Source of the DNA: Vibrio sinensis
GTDB taxonomy: Bacteria > Pseudomonadota > Gammaproteobacteria > Enterobacterales > Vibrionaceae
Length of the DNA: 64,000 bases
Reading direction: 5' to 3'
Assembly: GCF_003605645.1 (NCBI RefSeq)
Contig: NZ_QVMU01000012.1
Coordinates: 1-64,000 of the forward strand
Positions within the stretch are counted from its first letter, which is position 1. Every line of letters starts with the position of its first letter. Below, piece by piece: positions 9,848 to 18,684 of the stretch. The notes beneath the pieces were generated by a model. It had not been told where the DNA came from and searched no databases. It was given only the letters and a program-made list of their open reading frames with translations. A program made the translations under genes and the position numbers.

Positions 9848-10084
9848 TCAACGTAAAAGTTGACGATACAACCAGTTTTTTAACTCTGCTCTATCATGCT
9901 TTAATGCGTTCATTGCGCTATCGTCGATTGGCGCTCCATTTAATTCGAGCGTTCTAATTTCTTTGTCTAACGCATTATAGTGACCAGCATTTCTGGCAAA
10001 AAGCTCGTTTCCTTGGGAAAGCTGACCAATTTTTTCGATATGCTCTGGAAATTCGTGAGCTAAAGAATGGACTTCACCTAACAT
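9848..10084 (-). CDS. YdcH/DUF465 family small helical protein
   Basis: A 78-residue, highly charged, all-helical protein. It starts MLGEVHSLAHEFPEH and contains LDKEIRTLELNG in its middle, the pattern of the YdcH (DUF465) family of small cytoplasmic proteins with unknown function. Family length is about 70-80 residues. It stands alone on the minus strand. Confidence 0.8.
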   Translation of the reverse strand: MLGEVHSLAHEFPEHIEKIGQLSQGNELFARNAGHYNALDKEIRTLELNGAPIDDSAMNALKHDRAELKNWLYRQLLR

Positions 10085-10252
10085 AGAGACCTCACTGTTA
10101 TGGGGTTAGAATGTGATCAACCTCATAATTTTAGCAGTGAATCGATACTAGAAAGCACTAAAACTAATAAATATTATCAACAAGTGTATGAGCTTCATCT
10201 AAGCTACTGAATGTAAAAACAGACCTGATCCTACACTCCCGAAGATATTATT

Positions 10253-10804
10253 TCACACTTGATAATTTGCTTTGTTACCAATATCAAAATGCAAAGGCAT
10301 GCGCCATTTAGCTATCGATAGATAACCGATAATGAGACCTGATAAGCCAACAAAAAATGAGGCTATTTGCGTTTGATTGATCCAAAGAAGAAAAACCGAT
10401 AGTGCTAATATCATAGGCACCAATTTCAACCCCATTACTTTGAAACAAAACGATTCTTTCAAAGCAATGCCTGAGAAAGTGACAAAGATAAACCCCAATG
10501 AGAGCCAGATACGCTCAAATCCACTGTCGCTCAACATCAATAGGATTCCTATCCAAGCAGACCAACTGATCGCAGCTCGAACAAACTTACTGTAGACGTG
10601 AACATTGCCAGCCGAAAATGCAGCAGATACTGCGATCAGCAACAATGCGATCGGATAATGTGATAGTAAGCTTTCATCAATACCGCTCAGGATCACGGCC
10701 AAATAGAGCAAGGATACTGAAAATAGACTTATGCCACCTCGATACAGACAAACACTGACTTTATCAAAACTATCCAATACTTCTTGATGCTCCGGATTCG
10801 CCAT
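10253..10804 (-). CDS. Integral membrane protein, DUF2301-like
   Basis: A 183-residue protein with about six hydrophobic segments (near residues 25-42, 50-65, 77-90, 97-112, 125-145 and 150-165) and short polar ends. The start MANPEHQEVLDSFDKVSV and overall topology recall DUF2301 membrane proteins common in vibrios. That family name is from memory and is the uncertain part. No catalytic motif is visible and function is unknown. Confidence 0.6.
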   Translation of the reverse strand: MANPEHQEVLDSFDKVSVCLYRGGISLFSVSLLYLAVILSGIDESLLSHYPIALLLIAVSAAFSAGNVHVYSKFVRAAISWSAWIGILLMLSDSGFERIWLSLGFIFVTFSGIALKESFCFKVMGLKLVPMILALSVFLLWINQTQIASFFVGLSGLIIGYLSIAKWRMPLHFDIGNKANYQV

Positions 10805-10951
10805 AATGTGGTTTCCAATTCAATATTCAATTTAGTGGGATAAACAAGCCCGCGTAATATGATGTGCTATGTTATTAGGCAATAAGATGGTTAAGACGTA
10901 GGAGCTCTAACTAGACCCGTTAAGCTCCAAGAATAGCCATATTGCAGATAC

Positions 10952-10978
10952 AAAAAAGGCCGCTATTAAGCGACCTTT
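10952..10978 (-). terminator. Terminator of the cold-shock gene
   Basis: Stem AAAGG-CGCT / AGCG-CCTTT followed on the minus strand by TTTTTTG, 37 bp past the csp stop codon. Confidence 0.8.
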
Positions 10979-11014
10979 CATTATTCAATATCAGCTTTCG
11001 TTACTGAAGCTCAA

Positions 11015-11227
11015 TTATAGAGCGATAACGTTGCTAGCTTGAAGACCTTTTTGGCCTTGCTCTACTTCGAAAGACACTTTTTGGCCTTCGTTAAGAGTTT
11101 TGAAACCTTCAGAAGCGATAGCACGGAAGTGTACGAATACGTCAGCGCCGCCGTTGTCTTGAGTTAGGAAACCGAAACCTTTAGTTTCGTTAAACCATTT
11201 TACAGTACCAGTGATTGAGTTAGACAT
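11015..11227 (-). CDS. CspA-family cold-shock protein
   Basis: A 70-residue nucleic-acid chaperone with one OB fold. RNP1 (KGFGFLTQ, residues 16-23) and RNP2 (VFVHFRAI, about 30-37) are intact. It begins [20 protein letters not shown], as in Vibrio CspA proteins. The upstream region is AT-rich with a stable hairpin about 100 bp before the start, consistent with the long structured leader of cold-induced csp mRNAs. It has its own terminator. The paralogue cannot be named from sequence alone. Confidence 0.95.
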   Translation of the reverse strand: MSNSITGTVKWFNETKGFGFLTQDNGGADVFVHFRAIASEGFKTLNEGQKVSFEVEQGQKGLQASNVIAL

Positions 11228-11326
11228 TGTGTGTCCCTTATTTATTTAATTGAGAAAAGTTCAACATTAACAGCATTTAACTGCTTGAATTACATCATGT
11301 TAAGCTACAATAAAAGGGAAACGCCT

Positions 11327-11353
11327 AACTACAAAAACCGCGGTTTAGTAGTT
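11327..11353 (-). promoter_or_regulatory. Hairpin in the cold-shock gene leader
   Basis: Outer stem AACTAC / GTAGTT encloses the palindrome ACCGCGGT about 100 nt before the csp start codon. Long structured 5' leaders are typical of cspA mRNAs. Whether this hairpin is transcribed is inferred. Confidence 0.45.
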
Positions 11354-11519
11354 GAAGTTTTACTTGTACTTGATGCTGCATTTAATAACTCTCTGAACAA
11401 CTGAGCGTATAGTAAAGGAGGTTTGTTTTTTGTACAGCTATTTTTAGCATTTTCTTAAAATTAATTATGAGACAAAGAGATAGTGATACATTCAACAAAA
11501 AGCACCTAAAAATTTAAAG

Positions 11520-11870
11520 CTATGTCAACTTTATTCCAAACTCTTTGATCACGAAAGCCACTAACAAGAAGCAGAAAATAGAGACACCGGCGCAAATTCC
11601 CAAAGACACCCAAAATGAGTAACGATTCAATAAATAAGGGAAGATCAAAAACATCGGTAATGTTGGCAACACATACCAGAAAGTATAGAAAGCGTGATTG
11701 GCTAATTTATCTTGCTCTTGCCCTTCTACATACATCCAAATCAACGCTAAGATAGTGACAGTAGGCAATGCCGCAATCAATGCACCCGCTTTGTCACTTC
11801 GTTTAGCAATTTCTGATATCAGCACCACAATTCCCGCGGTAAGCAAATACTTAGTCACTATCCACAACAT
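11520..11870 (-). CDS. DUF3147 family membrane protein
   Basis: A 116-residue inner-membrane protein with four hydrophobic segments. Features match the DUF3147 family: SEIAKRSDKAGALIAALP between the first two segments, the segment VTILALIWMYVEGQ, and TFWYVLPTLPMFLIFPYLL. Function is unknown. It sits 61 bp beyond the end of the LysR gene on the same strand, without a visible terminator between them, so cotranscription is possible. Confidence 0.8.
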   Translation of the reverse strand: MLWIVTKYLLTAGIVVLISEIAKRSDKAGALIAALPTVTILALIWMYVEGQEQDKLANHAFYTFWYVLPTLPMFLIFPYLLNRYSFWVSLGICAGVSIFCFLLVAFVIKEFGIKLT

Positions 11871-11931
11871 CGCAATACCTCATCTTCCTAATGACTGTTA
11901 TCTGAGTATATATCCAAACCTTAAGCAACCG

Positions 11932-12870
11932 TCAGAGTATCCAACCATGGCTATTCGCAAGTCGTTTTAATTCAGCTTCTTCACGTGCGGTATCTTCTTC
12001 AAGCCAAAGGAGGAGATCTTTCGATATCGAGCTCGGATTAGGACAATAGCAATAATACCGCCACGCACTCGCTTGAATCTTCGCTTCAACAGGACAACGT
12101 AAAAAACCTCGCTTGAGTTCCGGCAGGACTAATAGTAAATCGGTAACCGTGGCGCCCTGCCCCGCTAAACAACCACTTATCGCAAGATCTAAGCTAATAA
12201 ATGAGGTGTTTCGCACAGAGCGATGACTTCGTTCTTCAATACCCGATAACCACGCATTCCAATCATAGTGATCTAACGTCGAGTGAAGTCTAGGTAACGC
12301 CAGCACTCGATTAAGGTCCATAAAACTCATTCCCAACGATTCTGCATAAATCGGAGCCATATATTCATCACGTAAGAAAGTAACGTGCGCTTTCCCTTGA
12401 TATTTCTCTGGTCGCCTGGAATTAATGATTTGCAGGTCAAATTCGCCAGAGGTCAAATCAGGGTCATCATCGATGGATGGCACGATCACGATCTCATGCT
12501 CAGGATAGCGTTCATTCAATTCCATTACTTTAGGGATCAGTGTCCGAGTAGCAAAACTCAACGCACTTTTAATGACAATGCGTTTTTTTTGCGGTGCTTT
12601 CCATTGACCGACAAGATGCTCTAACTCTTTAAAGCCTTTCTGTAAGGTTTTATATAGAGTTTGGCCTTTTTCCGTCAATTCGATTGATCGGTGCTTACGT
12701 AAAATTAAAGATGCACTGAGATCATCTTCTAACTGGCGAACTTGTCGACTGACAGCACTTTGAGTCACATTAAGCTCATCAGCCGCAAGCGTAAAGCTCA
12801 TCAGCCTCGCGACCGCTTCGAACACTTTCATTCCATTATGAGAATAGGGCAAATTGGGATAAGGGGTCAT
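11932..12870 (-). CDS. LysR-family transcriptional regulator (GcvA-like)
   Basis: A 312-residue regulator with an N-terminal winged helix-turn-helix (residues 14-72, including FTLAADELNVTQSAVSRQVR) and a periplasmic-binding-like effector domain (about 95-300). The start NLPYSHNGMKVFEAVARL is typical of the GcvA-type subgroup. It is divergent from the MATE exporter gene with 105 bp between start codons, so by the usual LysR logic the exporter is a candidate target. The effector is unknown. Confidence 0.9.
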   Translation of the reverse strand: MTPYPNLPYSHNGMKVFEAVARLMSFTLAADELNVTQSAVSRQVRQLEDDLSASLILRKHRSIELTEKGQTLYKTLQKGFKELEHLVGQWKAPQKKRIVIKSALSFATRTLIPKVMELNERYPEHEIVIVPSIDDDPDLTSGEFDLQIINSRRPEKYQGKAHVTFLRDEYMAPIYAESLGMSFMDLNRVLALPRLHSTLDHYDWNAWLSGIEERSHRSVRNTSFISLDLAISGCLAGQGATVTDLLLVLPELKRGFLRCPVEAKIQASAWRYYCYCPNPSSISKDLLLWLEEDTAREEAELKRLANSHGWIL

Positions 12871-12931
12871 TTTTCACTCGCATTACCTGAAGTCATACTA
12901 GGGTGGCATAAATATCAATTGAACACCAGCC

Positions 12932-12975
12932 GATAAAAACGTAATTTCTCGAGACTTTCACCTCGAGTTTTTATC
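12932..12975 (+). promoter_or_regulatory. Inverted repeat abutting the MATE start codon
   Basis: GATAAAAAC (12932-12940) pairs with GTTTTTATC (12967-12975), which ends exactly at the base before the ATG. Inside are two copies of CTCGAG (12948-12953 and 12962-12967). No normal Shine-Dalgarno is present. It could be an operator or an mRNA hairpin occluding the start. Confidence 0.5.
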
Positions 12976-14313
12976 ATGAAGAAAATCCTGTCCCTTGCGT
13001 TTCCTCTCATCGTTTCGCAAATGATCTCTATGGCATTGGTGCTAACCGATGTATGGATGATGTCTCGCTTAAGCGTTTCTGCGCTGGCGGCAGGTGGCTT
13101 GGGCGCTTCTATTTATAGTTTTGTCTTTATTATTGCGAGCAGCACCGTTGGTTGTGTCGCTAACTTGATTGCCATTGCGTATGGGCAAAGAATTAGTAGA
13201 CCTGAATTTGGCACGCAACAAATCCGTTATTCTGTAAAGGGTGCGGTGCTCTTATCCGTGATACTTACTGTCGGATTGACGTTCTGCTTTAACTTTGTGC
13301 CTCACTTAATTTTAATGGCAGACCAACCCGCAGAGTTAGTAGAGCCAGCGATGGAATACGTCGACACGCTAAAATGGGCAATGCTTCCCTCTTTGTTACT
13401 ACTGGTGTTACGCGGATTAACCAGTGCTATGGGTAATGTTCGTTCGATTATGGTGATGTCTCTAATGACGGTTACTTTAAACGTACCGATTAGTTACGTC
13501 CTCGCTTTCCCATTAGGGTTTGGTCTCTCTGGTCTTGGAGCTGGCACTGCATTGTCAGCGTTAATTTCAATGCTCAGTTATGCTTTTTGGGTATTTAAAC
13601 AAAACGAATATCATAGTTTTGCGCCGTGGTTGAATTTGAACGAATACTCATTATCACTACTCAAACCTCTACTTGGCATGGGCATTCCCATCGCGCTGGC
13701 GGCACTGTTGGAACATGGTTTGATCTATGGTGGCACGTTAATGGCGGGAACAATCAGTATTGCTGCATTGGCGTTACACCAAATTTTACTGCAATGCTTG
13801 AGCTTTACTTGGAACATCAATTTCGGTTTCTCACAAGCTGCCGCGATCTTGGTTGGTAAAAGTTTCGGCGCCAATGACTTTGATGGCATCAAACGAATTG
13901 CCATCCGAAGCTTCATTATGACTTCGGTTTTGAGTATTGTTCTGGCGGTCGGTTTTACCCTTTACCCAGAAATTATTGCTTCAATTTTTAATCTCGATAC
14001 TCAATTATCGACTCTACTTAAAGGAGTATTGTGGGTTGTCGCCTTGTCGTTCGTGGTTGATGCATGGCAATTACTGGCGATCAACTTGCTACGTGGTATG
14101 AAAATTGTGATGGCTCCAACCCTTATTACCGCGATTGGTTACTGGGCGTTCGGCCTTCCTGCCGCATGGTTGCTGCTACCAAAACATGGTTTAACTGGCA
14201 TTTGGGGAGGGATTGGTATTGGTTTAGCGGTTACTGGCATATTGTTATTAATCCAACTGTTGCTCGCGATTAAAAAACACAAAACACCAGAAGATCTCGC
14301 CTTAGTTGTTTAA
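12976..14313 (+). CDS. MATE-family multidrug/Na+ antiporter
   Basis: A 445-residue inner-membrane efflux protein of the MATE family, with 12 predicted helices in two pseudo-symmetric halves. The start MKKILSLAFPLIVSQMI and LTDVWMMSRLSVSALAAGGLG (about residues 22-42) are typical of helix 1-2 of NorM-like proteins. FSQAAAILVGKSFGAND in the second half repeats the pattern. No earlier in-frame start exists, because TAA occurs at 12934. Divergent from a LysR gene, followed by a terminator. Confidence 0.92.
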   Translation: MKKILSLAFPLIVSQMISMALVLTDVWMMSRLSVSALAAGGLGASIYSFVFIIASSTVGCVANLIAIAYGQRISRPEFGTQQIRYSVKGAVLLSVILTVGLTFCFNFVPHLILMADQPAELVEPAMEYVDTLKWAMLPSLLLLVLRGLTSAMGNVRSIMVMSLMTVTLNVPISYVLAFPLGFGLSGLGAGTALSALISMLSYAFWVFKQNEYHSFAPWLNLNEYSLSLLKPLLGMGIPIALAALLEHGLIYGGTLMAGTISIAALALHQILLQCLSFTWNINFGFSQAAAILVGKSFGANDFDGIKRIAIRSFIMTSVLSIVLAVGFTLYPEIIASIFNLDTQLSTLLKGVLWVVALSFVVDAWQLLAINLLRGMKIVMAPTLITAIGYWAFGLPAAWLLLPKHGLTGIWGGIGIGLAVTGILLLIQLLLAIKKHKTPEDLALVV

Positions 14314-14386
14314 CGACAAGTGCCGTTTCTATCATCAATAGATTTCCCGATTGTACCCTCGATACAAACGGCATAGCGAATGAATC

Positions 14387-14412
14387 AGGGCGAGTGTTGA
14401 ACTCGCCCTTTT
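14387..14412 (+). terminator. Terminator of the MATE gene
   Basis: Stem AGGGCGAGT / ACTCGCCCT with loop gttga, followed by TTTTG on the plus strand. Confidence 0.75.
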
Positions 14413-14427
14413 GTTGGCATATCTACA

Positions 14428-15396
14428 TCAGAAAATCTTTTTATCTGCCTCAGCTTGCTTAATTTCATTCTCGGCATAAAGATCCACGAGTTGATGCTGA
14501 CGTTTCAATACTTCTTCCAGTCGATGCTCAAAGTCTTCTGGCTGTTTATCTTCCATCAAACTAAAGCTCTTCGGGCGATGAAACTCATCATCGGTGATAA
14601 TCGCACTCTTACCCTCTTCCATAAATTTAAGCACGGCAGCAAGAAAATAATTATTATCTTCTTCTGTACAAAAATAGCCTTTATCTGTCGGTTGCATATA
14701 GCGAAATATATGTTGATATTGACCACGTTTCGGATATTCACCATACATAAACATGATCAAACCAAGCTTGTTCTCAATAATACCCAAGTTTTCGAACTTA
14801 CAGCCCATCACTTTATTATGATGCCAGGTGTAAACAATCTGCCGTTCTCGATCAAAAAAGAAATCGGCTTGACGGCGGAAAAATACCATATGATAAGTGC
14901 AAAATAAGGCGATTGATAAACAAAAAATAAAGAACAACACTTTGAGACCAAGATAAAGATATCCACCATCTTGATCCTCTCGATATTTCAAATACTCACT
15001 AACGCTAATTTTACCATCGCTACCGACAATATTATAGAACCAAAGTGACGTTTCATTTTCTGTAATTATAAAATAATCATCCCCAAACCTTTCTTTACTG
15101 GAATCAATAAAACTATTAGATCTTTCCTCTAGCTTATCTATATTAATCGGGTAAAGAACGTTAACGCTGATATATAAAACAAACCACGAGAGTAACATTA
15201 ATGGGAGTAAGTAAATCATGCGAGCAGTCTGACTAGCACCTTTTGCTGTCATGATCGTATCTGTCACTGACATTATCGGAGACAATGGTTCATCTTGCGG
15301 GTCGATCTTTACGTTTCTTCGTAAGTCATCCCACCAAATGGATAAAGGGCGAGCATATATCAGCTTCCATGGTGCTCTTTCTTTATGACGACGCAT
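14428..15396 (-). CDS. Putative T6SS immunity protein for the VasX-like effector
   Basis: A 322-residue inner-membrane protein with two strong transmembrane segments (about residues 61-85 and 145-172) and a soluble C-terminal part with many aromatic and charged residues. Its ATG overlaps the effector stop codon (TAATG), as expected of an effector-immunity pair. In V. cholerae the same slot after vasX holds tsiV2, whose product protects the membrane from VasX. The C-terminal pattern FFDRERQIVYTWHHNKVMGC recalls DUF6708. That label is from memory. Immunity function is inferred from position and topology. Confidence 0.68.
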   Translation of the reverse strand: MRRHKERAPWKLIYARPLSIWWDDLRRNVKIDPQDEPLSPIMSVTDTIMTAKGASQTARMIYLLPLMLLSWFVLYISVNVLYPINIDKLEERSNSFIDSSKERFGDDYFIITENETSLWFYNIVGSDGKISVSEYLKYREDQDGGYLYLGLKVLFFIFCLSIALFCTYHMVFFRRQADFFFDRERQIVYTWHHNKVMGCKFENLGIIENKLGLIMFMYGEYPKRGQYQHIFRYMQPTDKGYFCTEEDNNYFLAAVLKFMEEGKSAIITDDEFHRPKSFSLMEDKQPEDFEHRLEEVLKRQHQLVDLYAENEIKQAEADKKIF

Positions 15397-18383
15397 TAAT
15401 ATATCTCCATAAATTGATCGTTCAGCATCCCGATTGCTGGATCTTTTAATTCACCATTACTCTTTAACCATCGCAATGGCACCACGATATCTGGTGTCGG
15501 CTTGTATACCCATATTAATTTAATATCTTCATTGAACTCCATTTTTATATCAACACTCAACGTACTGTCATTGAAATTATAATTTGATGGTTCTAATAGT
15601 GCTTGTTGTATAGATTCTTTAAACTTTTGGGTTAGTTCATCATTATAAGACGAATAGAAACGTCCCATCTCATCTACGCCAGATCGAGTATACAAGCCAG
15701 CATGCATCTCTGAAACACCTGGGCGAAATTGAGGAAGTTCAAATTGGAAGCGGCAAGTGCGTTCTTTGCCTCCTGCGTTACCTAGCCAAAAGCGAGCAGA
15801 GCTCTGCTCATAATCCAAATCCAGTGTCAGTTTAGGCATAGCTAAGAGGTTCATAAATTCTTGCAACTCAACTCGATACACATGACTCACTTTGTCAGGC
15901 TCATTAGTTGCCAACACCAACCTTTTCTGTATGTCTAAATCACTAGATTCAATAGCATTCCAAAAAGGATACCTATTGCTTTTCCCCCAAAAGCAATAGA
16001 ACAATAAGTTCTCCAATGGATTTTTCTCAAAGGCATACACTAAACCTACCCCACCAACAATTAAAGCCAAAGCAAAACAAGCGACACCCACAGGTAAACC
16101 TACACCTGTCGCAGTGGCACCACCACCTGTTACTGCCAACGCTTTTACTGCGCCAACAAACAGCAAAGAAGAACCCACGCCAATAGCGGTATGCCCGATA
16201 CCGACCTCTGTTTGTCCATCATTAAAACTATGCCAAGCATTGTAGAAAGAGGTGGCTGCTGTTGCGAAGTTTGCGACCGCTATCAAGCTACCCACGGCCT
16301 TCCCTGCCAAAAGGCGAGCTGTATGTTCAGCACCGCTTTTTAATCCCGGAAGAAAACGTACAGCCACTCGTGCTGGCAGAACCTTAATTACGCCTTGTCC
16401 AGCAACCATTGTGCCCCTAGCAACTGACAATACATCAACGGTAAGTGCTGAAATAGCAGATGTCATTGCTAAAGCATCGTATCGTCTCCCTGCGTGTTTT
16501 AGCGGATCACGTTGATCATAATCCGTTTGCAAAGCTATAGCTGTAATATTGGAAACGTTGAAAAAAGCTGATAAGCCAGCAAAACCACTATCAAACAGTA
16601 TCCCTATGTTTCCGGTTACTGCTTCATTAGTTACAAAAGAAAAATGCTTGCCAGATAAGCGGGTTACCTTAACTTTCGCTAACTCCCACTGTATATTTAA
16701 TCTTCCTTGTCTATGCTGCTCTCCCCAATCAAATATATCTTGGCCTACTTTCATTTTGCTTTCCGCATTTTCAAGGATGTGATCACTAGCTATAGTGCCT
16801 AACCCTTTCCCCCAAGCAATTTGCTTATCGAGTGCTTGTGCAAAAGTACGCGCTAATTCATCAGCAGAAAGTTTGATTTTTTCACCGTCAATTTCGAGAC
16901 CAAAAACATTCAGCATGCTCGGGATCAATTTATCAACCGTATATTGTGCTGCTGATGCTTTAATTTGATTAACTGCTTTCCATCCATTTTGTTGGCCATA
17001 TAGATGGATTGCTCGCATTTCTCCCCATTTCGCTCCTACCCAATTATACATTGCGTCCAGCGCAACTTTAGTGGCTTTGTCCCAGTTAAACTCAGACTGT
17101 GGAATAGTGACTAAAGTAAATAATCCATTCACTGCGAGCTCATAAGTATTGACCACATTCTTACTTACTAATTCCTCAGAGTGCGCTTTGTTAATCAAAT
17201 CTGTTAGTAAAATACTGCCTTCAGAAGAGCTCATTAAACCATCAAAAATTGAGCAACTAAGTAAAGCGAGTTTTTGAATTTCACGTTCACATGAGAGGTT
17301 ATCATTTGGGTCTAAATCAATAAAATTATGGATAAAGGCTGTAAGTGTACCGACTTCGTTTACTGTTTTTTCACCCTGAGAAAAATGATCATATAGTTCA
17401 AGAATCTGTACTCTTCGAGAGAAAAATAATGCTCGCTCGTTACGCATAGCGGACCAATATTTTTCATGACTGACGGTATCAATATTATCTGTTGCGATTT
17501 TCTTAATTTCCGGGTCTTTATGCATCAAAAACCCGTTGACCATTTCGCCTATGGTATAAGGATAAATATTCATTGCAGCATAATCATTTTCCCAAATAGT
17601 CAACTTGGCATGAGTCTGAGATAACTCCATCTGCCTGCCGACAGGATCAAACAGTGTGACAATTCGTGCTCGTTCGCGACTGCAATATTGCTTCTGTAAC
17701 TGAGCAACCATCACATCCGAAGCTTGTTGATAGCTTGGTTGAGTAGTAAGAACATCAAGGCTGAATTGATCTAATTCGTCACCATCACTTGTTATCTTGG
17801 TTAACATTCGATCCTGAAAATCACGATAATCTTCTACCAAACTTTTTAAGTTATCAGCAGTAGCGGCGATCGTATGATCGGTTTGTTTGGGAATGAGATC
17901 GATTAACTGCATCGAGTTAATACGCACATCTTGATTGCTGTGCATCTTGTCAATCAAGTTAGCTGAAAGCTCATGTTCAGTATAAACGATGGAGATTTTA
18001 GACGTGTTAGCCGAGACAAAAGCAAATGGCAGTTGATTGGCTGAACTATCAAGCATTAAACCATCTTGAGCATTCTTTTTATTTTTAAATAAATATTTTT
18101 CAAAACTCTCAGTAACAGCCGTACCACTTTGCTTTTGTGTATATTTAAAAATATGCAGTAACTGATTACTATCTTCTTCGCGTATATATACCCACCCTTC
18201 TCGCAACAAACGAATAGCATAGCCTTTAGTGACAGCAACATCCTTTGTGTCCATCATCGCTGAGACAGCCGGTGGATTAGCCGCTGGTACTAAATCATCA
18301 AAGATATTGATATATGCATAACGTACAGGGTAAATTGGAATAATGGGGTTACATGCAGGGTTTGAGGAAAAATTAGCTGACAT
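15396..18383 (-). CDS. VasX-like T6SS pore-forming effector
   Basis: A 995-residue protein. The N-terminus (NPIIPIYPVRYAY at residues 12-24, then GYAIRLLREGWVYI near 55-68) follows the VasX N-terminal domain pattern. The middle is long and mostly helical. The C-terminal third has hydrophobic stretches at about 631-658, 698-718 and 740-785 (rich in Ala, Gly and Val), consistent with colicin-like membrane insertion. The last 200 residues are soluble. Gene order hcp-vgrG-adaptor-effector-immunity matches V. cholerae hcp-2, vgrG-2, vasW, vasX, tsiV2. Its start lies inside the end of the preceding frame. Pore formation is inferred, not shown. Confidence 0.78.
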   Translation of the reverse strand: MSANFSSNPACNPIIPIYPVRYAYINIFDDLVPAANPPAVSAMMDTKDVAVTKGYAIRLLREGWVYIREEDSNQLLHIFKYTQKQSGTAVTESFEKYLFKNKKNAQDGLMLDSSANQLPFAFVSANTSKISIVYTEHELSANLIDKMHSNQDVRINSMQLIDLIPKQTDHTIAATADNLKSLVEDYRDFQDRMLTKITSDGDELDQFSLDVLTTQPSYQQASDVMVAQLQKQYCSRERARIVTLFDPVGRQMELSQTHAKLTIWENDYAAMNIYPYTIGEMVNGFLMHKDPEIKKIATDNIDTVSHEKYWSAMRNERALFFSRRVQILELYDHFSQGEKTVNEVGTLTAFIHNFIDLDPNDNLSCEREIQKLALLSCSIFDGLMSSSEGSILLTDLINKAHSEELVSKNVVNTYELAVNGLFTLVTIPQSEFNWDKATKVALDAMYNWVGAKWGEMRAIHLYGQQNGWKAVNQIKASAAQYTVDKLIPSMLNVFGLEIDGEKIKLSADELARTFAQALDKQIAWGKGLGTIASDHILENAESKMKVGQDIFDWGEQHRQGRLNIQWELAKVKVTRLSGKHFSFVTNEAVTGNIGILFDSGFAGLSAFFNVSNITAIALQTDYDQRDPLKHAGRRYDALAMTSAISALTVDVLSVARGTMVAGQGVIKVLPARVAVRFLPGLKSGAEHTARLLAGKAVGSLIAVANFATAATSFYNAWHSFNDGQTEVGIGHTAIGVGSSLLFVGAVKALAVTGGGATATGVGLPVGVACFALALIVGGVGLVYAFEKNPLENLLFYCFWGKSNRYPFWNAIESSDLDIQKRLVLATNEPDKVSHVYRVELQEFMNLLAMPKLTLDLDYEQSSARFWLGNAGGKERTCRFQFELPQFRPGVSEMHAGLYTRSGVDEMGRFYSSYNDELTQKFKESIQQALLEPSNYNFNDSTLSVDIKMEFNEDIKLIWVYKPTPDIVVPLRWLKSNGELKDPAIGMLNDQFMEIY

Positions 18384-18678
18384 GGTTATTTTCCTTGAAT
18401 CTGTTTTCTATTAGATCAATTTTCTGTTGGTCAGATAAATTGACGGCTAATGCGATATCTTGGGGAATAAGTTGCAACATGGCCTCGCCTAGCAAGACCA
18501 GCGAGAAGTAACGTTGAATCTGAGACTTATCTGTTACGGATAGTTGCTGGCAATTGGAATAGGCCAATCTCAAATTTTGCCACTGAGTCGCAGAGATATC
18601 CTCGTTCTCTAAGCTCTGCTCGATAAACCGATCAAGCCACTGTCGATTGAGCTGTTCTGCTTGAGAAGCGGTTAACAC
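18373..18678 (-). CDS. C-terminal fragment of the DUF4123 adaptor, or small T6SS accessory protein
   Basis: A 101-codon frame opening at a GTG without a Shine-Dalgarno. It lies in exactly the same reading frame as the preceding DUF4123 gene, separated only by a TAA and two codons (Gln, Trp). The read-through sequence would be SIDT-stop-QWVLTASQAEQ. Many DUF4123 adaptors carry a C-terminal helical region beginning with such a W-x-LT-x-x-Q motif, so this is probably the severed C-terminal third of one protein. It is helical and acidic, and its end overlaps the effector start by 11 bp. Confidence 0.6.
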   Translation of the reverse strand: MLTASQAEQLNRQWLDRFIEQSLENEDISATQWQNLRLAYSNCQQLSVTDKSQIQRYFSLVLLGEAMLQLIPQDIALAVNLSDQQKIDLIENRFKENNHVS

Positions 18679-18684
18679 CCATTG

